Source: Pseudomonas sp. B33.4 (GTDB taxonomy: Bacteria > Pseudomonadota > Gammaproteobacteria > Pseudomonadales > Pseudomonadaceae). Taken from it: DNA of 64,000 nucleotides. The stretch is taken from NCBI RefSeq assembly GCF_034555375.1, contig NZ_CP140706.1, positions 3,649,001-3,713,000 of the forward strand, in the 5' to 3' direction. Positions within the stretch are counted from its first letter, which is position 1; each line of letters starts with the position of its first letter. The notes beneath the pieces were generated by a model, which searched no databases, was not told the origin of the DNA, and was given only the letters and a program-made list of their open reading frames with translations. The translations under genes and the position numbers were made by a program. Shown here in pieces: positions 36,583 to 44,276 of this stretch.

Positions 36583-36630
36583 AAATGCGAGTGATTCGTC
36601 GCATTTAAATGATGCGAGCGATTCGCTTCT
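36583..36630. promoter_or_regulatory. Candidate TetR operator between the methyltransferase and tetR genes
   Basis: AAATGCGA (36583-36590) and TCGCATTT (36599-36606) form a perfect 8-bp inverted repeat with an 8-base spacer; a related copy (GATGCGAGCGATTCGC, 36611-36626) follows. Both contain ATGCGAG(T/C)GATTCG. Position and symmetry fit autoregulation and control of the divergent gene. Confidence 0.6.
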
Positions 36631-36667
36631 TGCGCTATTCGCATTCCCACGGACGCCCGAGCTGCCC

Positions 36668-37345
36668 ATGACCAACCGCCAGACTGCCCGTATTTCCTCA
36701 CGCAAACAGCCGCAGCAGGCACGCTCCAACGAGCTGGTGGCGGCGATTCTGCAAGCGGCTATTCAGGTTTTGAGCGAGCATGGGGCCAGCCGTTTCACCA
36801 CCGCACGGGTGGCAGAAAAGGCCGGTGTGAGCATCGGCTCGCTGTATCAGTACTTCCCCAACAAGGCCGCAATCCTGTTCCGCTTGCAGAGCGATGAATG
36901 GCTGCACACCACGCAGCTGTTGCAGCGGATTCTGCAAGAATTCGAGCAGCCGCCACTCACTCGCCTGCGCACTCTGGTGCAGGCGTTCATTCGTTCAGAG
37001 TGCGACGAAGCGCAGATGCGCGGCGCACTGAACGACGCCGCCCCGCTCTACCGCAACGCGCCCGAGGCCCACGCAGTGCGCGCGGCCGGGCGGCAGATTT
37101 TCGCGACATTCATGGAAGAATTGCTGCCCGAGGTCGGTGAGCAGATCCGTACCGCAGTGTGCGATCTGATCCTGACCACGCTCAGTTCGGTCGGAAAGGA
37201 TTTTTCCGGCAGCCCGCGTACCGAGGAGGAAATCTCGGTATGCGCCGACGGGCTGGCGGATATGTTCAGTGCTTATGTGCTGGCGCTGAATGAGCGGCGG
37301 GCACCTCTCACGCGCGCTTCGGCAGCTTCCAGTTCGGCCGAATGA
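36668..37345 (+). CDS. TetR family regulator
   Basis: A 225-residue regulator with the N-terminal DNA-binding helix pair ([31 protein letters not shown]) and a helical ligand domain. It is divergent from the O-methyltransferase gene and overlaps the convergent msrA gene by 38 bp at its 3' end. The Arg/Gln-rich start ([17 protein letters not shown]) is kept because it is the first ATG in frame. Confidence 0.87.
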   Translation: MTNRQTARISSRKQPQQARSNELVAAILQAAIQVLSEHGASRFTTARVAEKAGVSIGSLYQYFPNKAAILFRLQSDEWLHTTQLLQRILQEFEQPPLTRLRTLVQAFIRSECDEAQMRGALNDAAPLYRNAPEAHAVRAAGRQIFATFMEELLPEVGEQIRTAVCDLILTTLSSVGKDFSGSPRTEEEISVCADGLADMFSAYVLALNERRAPLTRASAASSSAE

Positions 37346-37814
37346 AATGGCAGGTGTAGCCATTCGGAATACGCTCAAGGTAATCCTGATGCTCCGGTTC
37401 CGCTTCCCAAAACGGCCTCGCCGGTTCGATTTCGGTTACCACGCGACCCGGCCACAGTTCTGAAGCATCGACATCGGCAGCCGTGTCCTCGGCGATATCG
37501 CGTTGCGCTTCGCTGAAGTAATAAATCGCCGAGCGATAGCTGCGACCGAGGTCGTTGCCCTGGCGGTTAGGCGTGCTCGGGTCGTGGATCTGGAAAAAGA
37601 ATTCAAGGATCTGTCGGTAGCTGATCACCGCAGGATCGAAGGTGATCTCGATGGCTTCAGCGTGGTCGCCATGGTTGCGATACGTGGCGTTCGGCACATC
37701 ACCGCCGGAGTAACCGACGCGGGTCTGCAACACGCCGGGATAGCGCCGCAGCAAATCCTGCATGCCCCAGAAGCAGCCGCCGGCGAGGATGGCGGTTTCG
37801 GTTTGAGTGGTCAT
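37308..37814 (-). CDS. msrA: Peptide-methionine (S)-S-oxide reductase
   Basis: A 168-residue MsrA, with the catalytic GCFWG (Cys 14), [20 protein letters not shown], and [19 protein letters not shown]. It repairs oxidised methionine using thioredoxin. The ATG at 37814 follows GAGGAG. The last 38 bases overlap the end of the tetR gene on the other strand. It lacks the MsrB domain, and no recycling cysteine is seen near the C-terminus, so it is a single-Cys type or needs another recycling partner. Confidence 0.93.
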   Translation of the reverse strand: MTTQTETAILAGGCFWGMQDLLRRYPGVLQTRVGYSGGDVPNATYRNHGDHAEAIEITFDPAVISYRQILEFFFQIHDPSTPNRQGNDLGRSYRSAIYYFSEAQRDIAEDTAADVDASELWPGRVVTEIEPARPFWEAEPEHQDYLERIPNGYTCHFIRPNWKLPKRA

Positions 37815-37907
37815 GGGTTGTGGCTCCTCTCGGAAGTAGTACGTGAGTGTACTTTTACAGATCAGTGATGAGTACCATAAGCGCAGATTTCAGACCAAGG
37901 AAACGCT

Positions 37908-38285
37908 ATGCCGCTGCTCACATGGGACCCTTTTGACCTTATTGCTGCGCTAGGCGTGATTCCCGATCAGGACGAGCATGGAACATCCCATCAATACTTG
38001 ATCGAACAGGGTTCTATCAGCCTGAAGCTGACGATCTGGCAATACGATTCGGATGTAGAGATTCAGGTGTGGGAAAGATCATTACCCAACCCCATTATCA
38101 AATACACAATGCTGGGTTGCCCCGGTATCCGGGTTATTGATGATAAACGTGGAAAATTTGTGGAATTTGCCGCGTCAAACACCTTCACCGGCCGATATGA
38201 CGGGTACTCAGTGATTCCCTTTGGCCTGAGGTTGTGGGTGGATCCACAGATTTTTCTGGAGCCGTTCAGTTATCCAGCGGCCTAG
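37908..38285 (+). CDS. Protein of unknown function
   Basis: A 125-residue soluble protein, predicted beta-rich, with WQYDSDVEIQVWERSL, MLGCPGIRVIDDKRGKFVEF and a C-terminal GLRLWVDPQIFLEPF. AAGGAA precedes the ATG. It is more AT-rich than its neighbours. It resembles immunity or SMI1-type accessory proteins in size and composition only; no family is claimed. Confidence 0.62.
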   Translation: MPLLTWDPFDLIAALGVIPDQDEHGTSHQYLIEQGSISLKLTIWQYDSDVEIQVWERSLPNPIIKYTMLGCPGIRVIDDKRGKFVEFAASNTFTGRYDGYSVIPFGLRLWVDPQIFLEPFSYPAA

Positions 38286-38417
38286 GTTCAACAGCGTTTA
38301 AATACGCCTGGTACAAGTGGGCCTTCAGTATCCCTCAAGGCTGGCGATAACCTGTTCGGTGGTTCAGTCGGGCCTGAGCATTTTCGCACTGATCCACCCG
38401 CCAATCCTCTATTGATC

Positions 38418-38897
38418 ATGGACTCTCCAATGCTTCACCGTATCCACGCCGATTATCACCAGGCAACCTTCAGCCGTAGCGCCTGCGCTTGGCTGTTTAT
38501 CGACGACGTTCCCATCGAGCGGTGGCTCAACGACCATCTCGAATACCCCGGCCTCGACATGAACGCTCTTTCGCTGATCTGGTTGCTGGACGAGGAAGAA
38601 GACGCCCTCGCCCAACGCCGCTTCGCACCTGCCGAGGACGGTTCGTCGACGCTGGTGCCGTTGCTGGTCTGCAGCGATGACATGGACTTCGATTGCTTTG
38701 TGCTGATGACCGAACAGGTGATCGATGGCGACACGTTGCACTGGCGTCGGTTTGGCTTGAGCGTTTCCAGCGGCCTGGAAGTCGGCATCAGTACGCGGTG
38801 GGACGCCGAAAACCGTCCGGTCAGTTTTTCCCTGGCGCAGTTTCGCGGCGCGCTGGAGGATTTTTACAGACTGATGAAAGCCGGGGTTGCCGAGTAG
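38418..38897 (+). CDS. Protein of unknown function
   Basis: A 159-residue soluble, acidic protein (FIDDVPIERWLNDHLEYPG, LDEEEDALAQRRF) with a C-terminal half of alternating strands. The ATG at 38418 is the first real one; the ribosome site is weak, and an ATG at 38430 is an alternative. It converges on the MFS exporter. No family is recognised. Confidence 0.65.
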   Translation: MDSPMLHRIHADYHQATFSRSACAWLFIDDVPIERWLNDHLEYPGLDMNALSLIWLLDEEEDALAQRRFAPAEDGSSTLVPLLVCSDDMDFDCFVLMTEQVIDGDTLHWRRFGLSVSSGLEVGISTRWDAENRPVSFSLAQFRGALEDFYRLMKAGVAE

Positions 38898-38932
38898 CAG
38901 GCTACACCACCGCCGCCCGACACCTCCGGGCA

Positions 38933-40150
38933 TTAGTGCCCGACAACCGCCGCCGCTCCAGCAACACGCGGCCCAGACCGGAACCCGTGCACCCGCGCGC
39001 CGAAGGCGATTACAAACCCAAGGCTCACCAATACCACCATCGCCCAGGGAAACGAGGCGACGCCCCAGCGGTCGAGCAACACCCCGCCGACCACCCCGCT
39101 ACCGGCAATCGCGCTGTTCCACGCCACCACATTCAACGACAGCGCGACATCGGCGCCATCACCGGCGGCATCTGCCAGTGCCGTCTGCAACAAAGTCGCC
39201 GCACCGCCAAAACTCAATCCCCACACCGCCACGCCGAGGTAGACCACCTGCGGCACACGCCCGAAAAAGCCAAACACCACGCAAACCAGTGCAAACGTCG
39301 CCAGGCTCACCAGCACGGTCTTGCGCAACAGCGGCTCAACCAGTTTCGCCGTCAGCCAGATCCCCGCCAGCGCGGCGATGCCGAACACCAGCAAGACCAG
39401 ATCCACACGATCGGCCAACCCTGCCGGCGCTACGAACGGCGCGATGTAGGTGTAGAGAATGTTGTGCGCGAGCATCCAGCTGATCACCACTGCCAGCACC
39501 GGTCGGACGCCCGGCGTGGTCAACACGCGACGCAGCGACAGACGTTGATGCGCAGGTTGCGGCGGATAATCCGGCACCTTCACCAACACCCAGATGATCA
39601 GTATCAAGGTCAGGGCCGACATCAGCCCGAACGTCGTGCGCCAACCGACCAGCCCTCCCAGCCATGTGCCGAGCGGCACGCCCAAAGACAAGGCAATCGG
39701 CGTGCCGACCATGGCCAACGCCAACGCCTTGCCCTGCTGATCCGGCTCGACCATGCGTCGCGCGTAGCCGGCCAACAGACTCCACGCCAGACCTGCCGCA
39801 ACCCCGGCGAAAAACCGCGCCACCAGCGTCACGCCATAATGCGACGACAACGCCGTAATCGAGTTGAACAACAGAAAACCAACAATCGTCAGCAACAACA
39901 CATTGCGCCGACGCCAACCCCGCGTGGCGATGGTCATCGGGATCACCGCCAGCACCGAGCCCAGCGCGTACGCGGTGACCATTTGCCCGGCCATGGACGG
40001 CGAAATCGCCAGGCCATCGCTGATCAGCGGCAACAGCCCGGCGGGCAGGGTTTCGGTGACGATGCAGATAAAACCGGTCATGGCCAGCGCCAGCAAGGCG
40101 CCGATGGGCAGGCGCTTGGGCGCTGCCGATAGAGTCATTGAAGGTGTCAC
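38933..40150 (-). CDS. MFS efflux transporter (DHA1-like)
   Basis: A 405-residue exporter with 12 predicted helices and the early motif FICIVTETLPAGLLPLISDG, typical of the sugar/drug-efflux DHA1 branch (SotB/AraJ/YdhP-like). The start is GTG 40150, with AAGGAG 7 bases upstream; an internal ATG at 40138 is possible. It is divergent from a TetR gene and two operator-like copies lie between them. Substrate unknown. Confidence 0.87.
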   Translation of the reverse strand: MTPSMTLSAAPKRLPIGALLALAMTGFICIVTETLPAGLLPLISDGLAISPSMAGQMVTAYALGSVLAVIPMTIATRGWRRRNVLLLTIVGFLLFNSITALSSHYGVTLVARFFAGVAAGLAWSLLAGYARRMVEPDQQGKALALAMVGTPIALSLGVPLGTWLGGLVGWRTTFGLMSALTLILIIWVLVKVPDYPPQPAHQRLSLRRVLTTPGVRPVLAVVISWMLAHNILYTYIAPFVAPAGLADRVDLVLLVFGIAALAGIWLTAKLVEPLLRKTVLVSLATFALVCVVFGFFGRVPQVVYLGVAVWGLSFGGAATLLQTALADAAGDGADVALSLNVVAWNSAIAGSGVVGGVLLDRWGVASFPWAMVVLVSLGFVIAFGARVHGFRSGPRVAGAAAVVGH

Positions 40151-40184
40151 GGGAAACTCCTTGTGAGCAGAATGTCAGACTTAA

Positions 40185-40253
40185 ATACCGATCGATATAA
40201 AATACTGGCGGCAGCCGAGGCACGTTGTCAACGACTTATGTATCGACTAGTAT
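40185..40253. promoter_or_regulatory. Two copies of a 13-bp operator-like sequence
   Basis: TATCGATCGGTAT (minus strand, 40185-40197) and TATCGACTAGTAT (plus strand, 40241-40253) differ at only three positions and share TATCGAYYRGTAT. They lie in the 131-bp divergent promoter region, one near each gene, so they are candidate TetR binding sites. Confidence 0.55.
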
Positions 40254-40281
40254 CCAAATCACTTTCCGAGGAGTTTCTGCT

Positions 40282-40917
40282 ATGGCCAGAACCGGTCGCC
40301 CCCGCGCTTTCGATCGCGACGACGCCGTTGACCAGGCGATGCAATTGTTCTGGCAACACGGCTATGACTCGACATCCCTTTCACTGTTGAAGGCTGAACT
40401 GGGCGGCGGCATTTCCGCACCGAGCTTCTACGCCGCGTTCGGCTCCAAAGAAGCCCTGTTCGACGAATGTGTGCAGCGCTACCTGACGACCTTCGCCCAA
40501 GTCACCGAATGCCTGTGGGACGAAAGCCTGCCACCACGCCAAGCCATCGAAACCGCACTGCGCCAGTCAGCACGCATGCAATGCGACGACGGGCATCCGA
40601 AAGGCTGCATGGTCACCCTCGGCGTCATGAGCGCCCCGAGTCCGGAAAACGCCCACGTCGCTCAAGCCCTCACCCACTCACGCGCCCGAACCCGCGCGGG
40701 GATTGTTGCGTGCGTCGAACGTGGTGTGAGTGAAGGACTGCTAGCGGACGACACGAATGCAGCCGCCATGGCCACGGTGTTCGACAGTTTCCTGCAGGGG
40801 ATTTCCATCCTTGCTCGGGATGACACGCCGATTGAAAGCATTGATGCGGCGATTACGCAGGTGATGCGGACGTGGGATGTAGCGGCGGTGAGTCAGCCTT
40901 CATTGGATTTGCAGTGA
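40282..40917 (+). CDS. TetR/AcrR family regulator
   Basis: A 211-residue regulator with the DNA-binding domain at 1-55 (MARTGRPRAFDRDDAVDQAM, GISAPSFYAAFGSKEALFDE) and a C-terminal helical domain that includes CDDGHPKGCMVTLG, typical of the branch that controls MFS pumps. The ATG at 40282 follows GAGGAG. It is divergent from the MFS exporter gene and is its likely repressor. Confidence 0.87.
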   Translation: MARTGRPRAFDRDDAVDQAMQLFWQHGYDSTSLSLLKAELGGGISAPSFYAAFGSKEALFDECVQRYLTTFAQVTECLWDESLPPRQAIETALRQSARMQCDDGHPKGCMVTLGVMSAPSPENAHVAQALTHSRARTRAGIVACVERGVSEGLLADDTNAAAMATVFDSFLQGISILARDDTPIESIDAAITQVMRTWDVAAVSQPSLDLQ

Positions 40918-40949
40918 CTGAAAGGCTCGCGTAGCTAAAAACCGGACGG

Positions 40950-41312
40950 CTACGCGACCACCTCAACATAACTCGACTCCCCGCCCCCCTCGGCCCCCGA
41001 CAACCACCCCCACACAAACAGCAACGTCGTCCGCCCCACCTCATCAACACCAACCACACCCCGCGACCAACCCGCGCGGATCTCGCCATCCGTGGTGATG
41101 CACTGATAAAGCAGCTCGATACTGTCCGGCCCTGTCACCCGCCCAACCTGGTTGCCCATGCGAATATGCCCACCCGCATAAGTCCCCCAAACCGCCGCGC
41201 TTTCGACGAAGTAGTGAAACACCGTGCGCGCATCGGACAACCCCTGAGCGTTGCGAATTGGGTGGTTTTGGTCTGGGCGGTGAAGCTGTTTACCACGCCA
41301 ACGCGGTGACAC
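40950..41312 (-). CDS. Small family often labelled n-acetylglutamate synthase
   Basis: A 120-residue protein. DARTVFHYFVESAAVWGTYA, GGHIRMGNQVGRV and CITTDGEIRAGWSRG align by eye to a small family carrying an n-acetylglutamate synthase label (pattern TVFHY...VWATY.GG.IRFG...G....G). That label is probably wrong, as the sequence is unrelated to ArgA. The start is GTG 41312 (AGGG upstream), but the first 25 residues match the family only loosely. It converges on the tetR gene. A shifted N-terminus cannot be excluded. Confidence 0.55.
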   Translation of the reverse strand: MSPRWRGKQLHRPDQNHPIRNAQGLSDARTVFHYFVESAAVWGTYAGGHIRMGNQVGRVTGPDSIELLYQCITTDGEIRAGWSRGVVGVDEVGRTTLLFVWGWLSGAEGGGESSYVEVVA

Positions 41313-41353
41313 TCACCCTGGGCGTCGGCGCCTGTCTGGCAGGGTAATTCTCT

Positions 41354-41371
41354 GGGAAATTTCCTACAAGC
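41354..41371 (+). promoter_or_regulatory. Palindromic fimbrial box 1
   Basis: GGGAAATTTCCTACAAGC, containing the perfect palindrome GGAAATTTCC, lies 134 bp before the adhesin start. It is the partner of the two boxes before the pilin gene. Confidence 0.5.
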
Positions 41372-41504
41372 CAGCGGGAAGCCGGCTATTCGATGCATGC
41401 CCCGCATTCCTGATAATTCAGCCCTTCGTTGGCCGACGCCAACAACGTCCAGATGCAGTCAGCCTGCATTGAATGGCCGTTTTCTTTTCAGGAGGGCATA
41501 CACC

Positions 41505-42569
41505 ATGAAGATCGGATTACGGATGCTGGGCGGGCTTGGCGCGTCGGCGTTGATGCTGATGGCGGCGCCAGCGATGGCGGCGTGCACCTGGAACGGCAGT
41601 GACTGGACGCCCAAACAACTGACGCTCAATGGCGGCGCGGTGTTTGCGCCGCGCGACATTCCGGTCGGCAGTACCCTGAATACGACCGGCGCCATCCGCG
41701 ATCTGCCTTTCGGTGACCGCCTGGTGTGTGGTCTGACCGCAAGCTACAGCACCGCTCTGGTCGGGCCTGTCGTCAACAATATTCCGGTCGACAACATCGT
41801 TGTCCCGGCCAATTCGCTGCTGCAGACCAACGTCCCGGGGATTGGCCTGGCGATGTACATGACCGGATTTGCCGGTCAGTGGCAAATGCCTGCGGGCAAT
41901 CCGGCGCGGTTTATCCCCTTCACGCTGAACCTCAATATCTCCTACGCCCTCAGTGGCATGCCCTCTGCCATGGTGCGTTACGCGCTGATCAAGACCGGCG
42001 ACATACCACCCGGCAGCCACAGCATCAACCAACTGGTCGCGACGGGGACTTCCGATCGTGGACATATTTTCGATCTAAATTTCACCGCCACCGTGACCGT
42101 GGCCGGTTGTTCGATGCCGGCCGCACCGGGCAATCAGATCAACGTGCCGATGGGCACCTGGGAAAAACGCGTATTCAACGGCAAAAACTCCACCACACAG
42201 GCCCAGCCGTTCGCCATCACCCTCAACGCCTGCATCGCCGGCAACAACTACCCGTCGAACACCAACGGCTACTTCAATGGCAACTTCGCCAACATTCAGA
42301 TCGATGCCGACAAGACCTCAACCATCCTCGACGCGGCCAACGGTGTCCTGAGCCTGTCGAGCGATTCGACGGCGCAAGGCGTGGCCATTCAGGTGTTGCA
42401 GGACAACGGCACGCCGATGAATCTGGGCCAGCCCGTGCGCCTCAATCGGATCGTCAACGGCGTAACTTCAGTGCCGCTCCGAGCCCGTTATATCCAGACC
42501 GGCGATGGGCCGACGCCGCAACCGGGCACCGCCAATGGCCATGCGAGTTTCACCGTGACTTACCGCTGA
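41505..42569 (+). CDS. Fimbrial tip adhesin (two-domain)
   Basis: A 354-residue secreted protein with a signal peptide (cleaved near residue 25, AMA-ACT). The N-terminal domain (about 26-195) would be the receptor-binding part. From about 200 a pilin domain follows (VTVAGCSMPAAPGNQINVPM, TLNACIAGN) and ends in the donor-strand-accepting beta-zipper HASFTVTYR. GGAGGG precedes the ATG. It is the first gene of the fimbrial cluster, with 284 bp to the pilin gene. The two-domain layout and position make it the tip adhesin. Confidence 0.8.
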   Translation: MKIGLRMLGGLGASALMLMAAPAMAACTWNGSDWTPKQLTLNGGAVFAPRDIPVGSTLNTTGAIRDLPFGDRLVCGLTASYSTALVGPVVNNIPVDNIVVPANSLLQTNVPGIGLAMYMTGFAGQWQMPAGNPARFIPFTLNLNISYALSGMPSAMVRYALIKTGDIPPGSHSINQLVATGTSDRGHIFDLNFTATVTVAGCSMPAAPGNQINVPMGTWEKRVFNGKNSTTQAQPFAITLNACIAGNNYPSNTNGYFNGNFANIQIDADKTSTILDAANGVLSLSSDSTAQGVAIQVLQDNGTPMNLGQPVRLNRIVNGVTSVPLRARYIQTGDGPTPQPGTANGHASFTVTYR

Positions 42570-42689
42570 AATCCACCAACAAAAATCCACCTGTTTTTCC
42601 CGGCGCTCCCCTTTCCCATCGCCCATTTCGCGCGGTGCCAAAGGCGGGGCGTTTTTTTTGGCAACGACTTATTGATCCCATAGCAGCGC

Positions 42690-42726
42690 TAGGAATTTTC
42701 CTACAAGCGAAGGGATTTTCCCTACA
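42690..42726 (+). promoter_or_regulatory. Palindromic fimbrial boxes 2 and 3
   Basis: TAGGAATTTTCCTACAAGC (42690-42708) and AGGGATTTTCCCTACA (42711-42726) are spaced about 20 bp (two helical turns). Both resemble the box before the adhesin gene. They lie about 130-165 bp before the pilin start, a suitable place for a NarL- or RcsB-type response regulator. Confidence 0.55.
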
Positions 42727-42853
42727 TAGCGCCCTGACCCGCATCCCGATAATGAGCCTCAGACGCCACGCTCTGCCCCCGAAGGGATGGTGACGTCGAT
42801 CCGTCTCAGGGCCTTCGGGCTTCAGGACATTTACTCAATATCTGGAAGTGATC

Positions 42854-43402
42854 ATGAAAAATTTTGCGCTCAAAGGTTTGTCCCTGGCCCTGGTTCTGGC
42901 AGCCGCTTCGCAAGCTGCAATGGCCGCCGACGGTGAAATCAACTTTGTCGGCAGCGTGACCGACAACACCTGCCCGGTAGTGGTTTCCGACCTCAACGGT
43001 TCGGCCGGTGCCGGCGACGTTGGCCTCGGCAGTGTGCCGGCGACCTCCCTGGCCACAGCCGGCGCAGTGGCGGGTGGCGGCGCGTTCACCCTGACCATCG
43101 ACACCACCGCACCGGGCTGCAACGTCACCGGCAAGAAAGCCGTGGTCAAGTTCCTTTCGCTGAGCGGCAACGCCGGTTCCAGCGGCCAGTGGATCGGCCT
43201 GCTGCCGGAAGCCGGCGTGGCCACCAACGTCGCCGTGCAGATCAAAGATGCGTCCGGCAAAGACGTGCAACTGGGCCTGGAATCCTCGCCATATCTGGAC
43301 CTGACCCAGCCGCTGCGCTTCACCGCTAACTACGTCGCCACCGGCGCAGCCACTTCCGGTCCGGCCAACGCCAAAGCCGCGTTTACCGTCGACTACCAAT
43401 AA
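42854..43402 (+). CDS. Major fimbrial pilin
   Basis: A 182-residue secreted subunit with a signal peptide (cleaved near residue 25, AMA-ADG). It has the pilin fold: VGSVTDNTCPVVV with the first cysteine, a second in TAPGCNVTG that should form the disulfide, and a C-terminal AAFTVDYQ beta-zipper for donor-strand exchange. GGAAGTG lies before the ATG at 42854. It is followed by the chaperone gene. Confidence 0.88.
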   Translation: MKNFALKGLSLALVLAAASQAAMAADGEINFVGSVTDNTCPVVVSDLNGSAGAGDVGLGSVPATSLATAGAVAGGGAFTLTIDTTAPGCNVTGKKAVVKFLSLSGNAGSSGQWIGLLPEAGVATNVAVQIKDASGKDVQLGLESSPYLDLTQPLRFTANYVATGAATSGPANAKAAFTVDYQ

Positions 43403-43493
43403 GTCCGGTCAGCCTCCGGCGGCGATTGGCGCCGCCGGATGCCCTTCCCTTTGCCACGGTTTTTGTGGCCGTGCCGACAAGAGGATGAACGCA

Positions 43494-44234
43494 ATGAACC
43501 CAGCAAAAACCTCCTTCAAAACCGCATCGGTATTGGCCGTGTTGTTGAGCGCAACGTTGCTCAGCAGTTTCAGCCAGGCCGGTGTGATGCTCGGCGGCAC
43601 GCGTATCGTGTACGACGGCAACAAACGCGATGCCTCGATCACCGTCAGCAACACCACGGCCGAACCCTACGCGGTGCAAGCCTGGATCAACACCGAGGCC
43701 GACGACAACACCACCGCGACCCCGTTCGTGGCCACCCCGCCGCTGTTTCGTCTCGATCCGCGCAAAGAGCAAATGGTGCGCATCCAGAAAGTCCCCGGCG
43801 ATCTGCCGCAAGACCGCGAATCGGTCTTCTACTTCAACGCCCAGGAAATTCCGCTGGCCGGCAAGGCCGACGCCAACACCCTGAAAATCGCCATGCGCAC
43901 GCGGATCAAAGTCTTCTATCGCCCGCCCACCCTCAAGGGCAGCGCGATGGATGCGCCGCCACAACTGCGCTGGAGCCTGCAACAGGAACAAGGCAAACCG
44001 GTGCTGGTGGTCAACAACCCGACAGCGTTTCACGTGTCCTTTATCGGCGTGAAAGTCGAGGCCGGTGCGCAAGTCGTTGAAGTCAATGAACCGAAAATGG
44101 TCGCGCCGATGAGCAGCCAGCGTTACGCACTGCCAGGTTTCAGCGGCCGCAGCGGCGCGGTGGTGTTCTCCGCGATCAACGACTACGGCGGTTACAGCGA
44201 GCCGAAAAAAGTCGAGCTGAGCAGCGCCCCGTAA
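43494..44234 (+). CDS. Periplasmic fimbrial chaperone (PapD-like)
   Basis: A 246-residue chaperone with a signal peptide (cleaved near residue 28, SQA-GVM). It has two immunoglobulin-like domains, GTRIVYDGNKRDASITVSN at the start of the first, the conserved region FRLDPRKEQMVRI and FYFNAQEIP with the G1 strand, and the linker to the second domain. The ATG at 43494 is preferred to that at 43485, as GAGG sits directly against the latter. It delivers subunits to the usher by donor-strand complementation. Confidence 0.92.
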   Translation: MNPAKTSFKTASVLAVLLSATLLSSFSQAGVMLGGTRIVYDGNKRDASITVSNTTAEPYAVQAWINTEADDNTTATPFVATPPLFRLDPRKEQMVRIQKVPGDLPQDRESVFYFNAQEIPLAGKADANTLKIAMRTRIKVFYRPPTLKGSAMDAPPQLRWSLQQEQGKPVLVVNNPTAFHVSFIGVKVEAGAQVVEVNEPKMVAPMSSQRYALPGFSGRSGAVVFSAINDYGGYSEPKKVELSSAP

Positions 44235-44276
44235 CACCGCCACCCCTTTCCTTGCGAACCTGCCTGCACGCTGCCG

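Noticed and set aside
38693..40132. A 479-codon plus-strand frame
   Set aside because: Antisense to the MFS exporter and overlapping the end of the preceding gene; Arg/Gln/His-rich with no domain.
41135..41407. Minus-strand frame overlapping the gene at 40950-41312
   Set aside because: At first it looked like the missing N-terminal half of a frameshifted gene, but the 40950-41312 frame alone reaches the expected family length.
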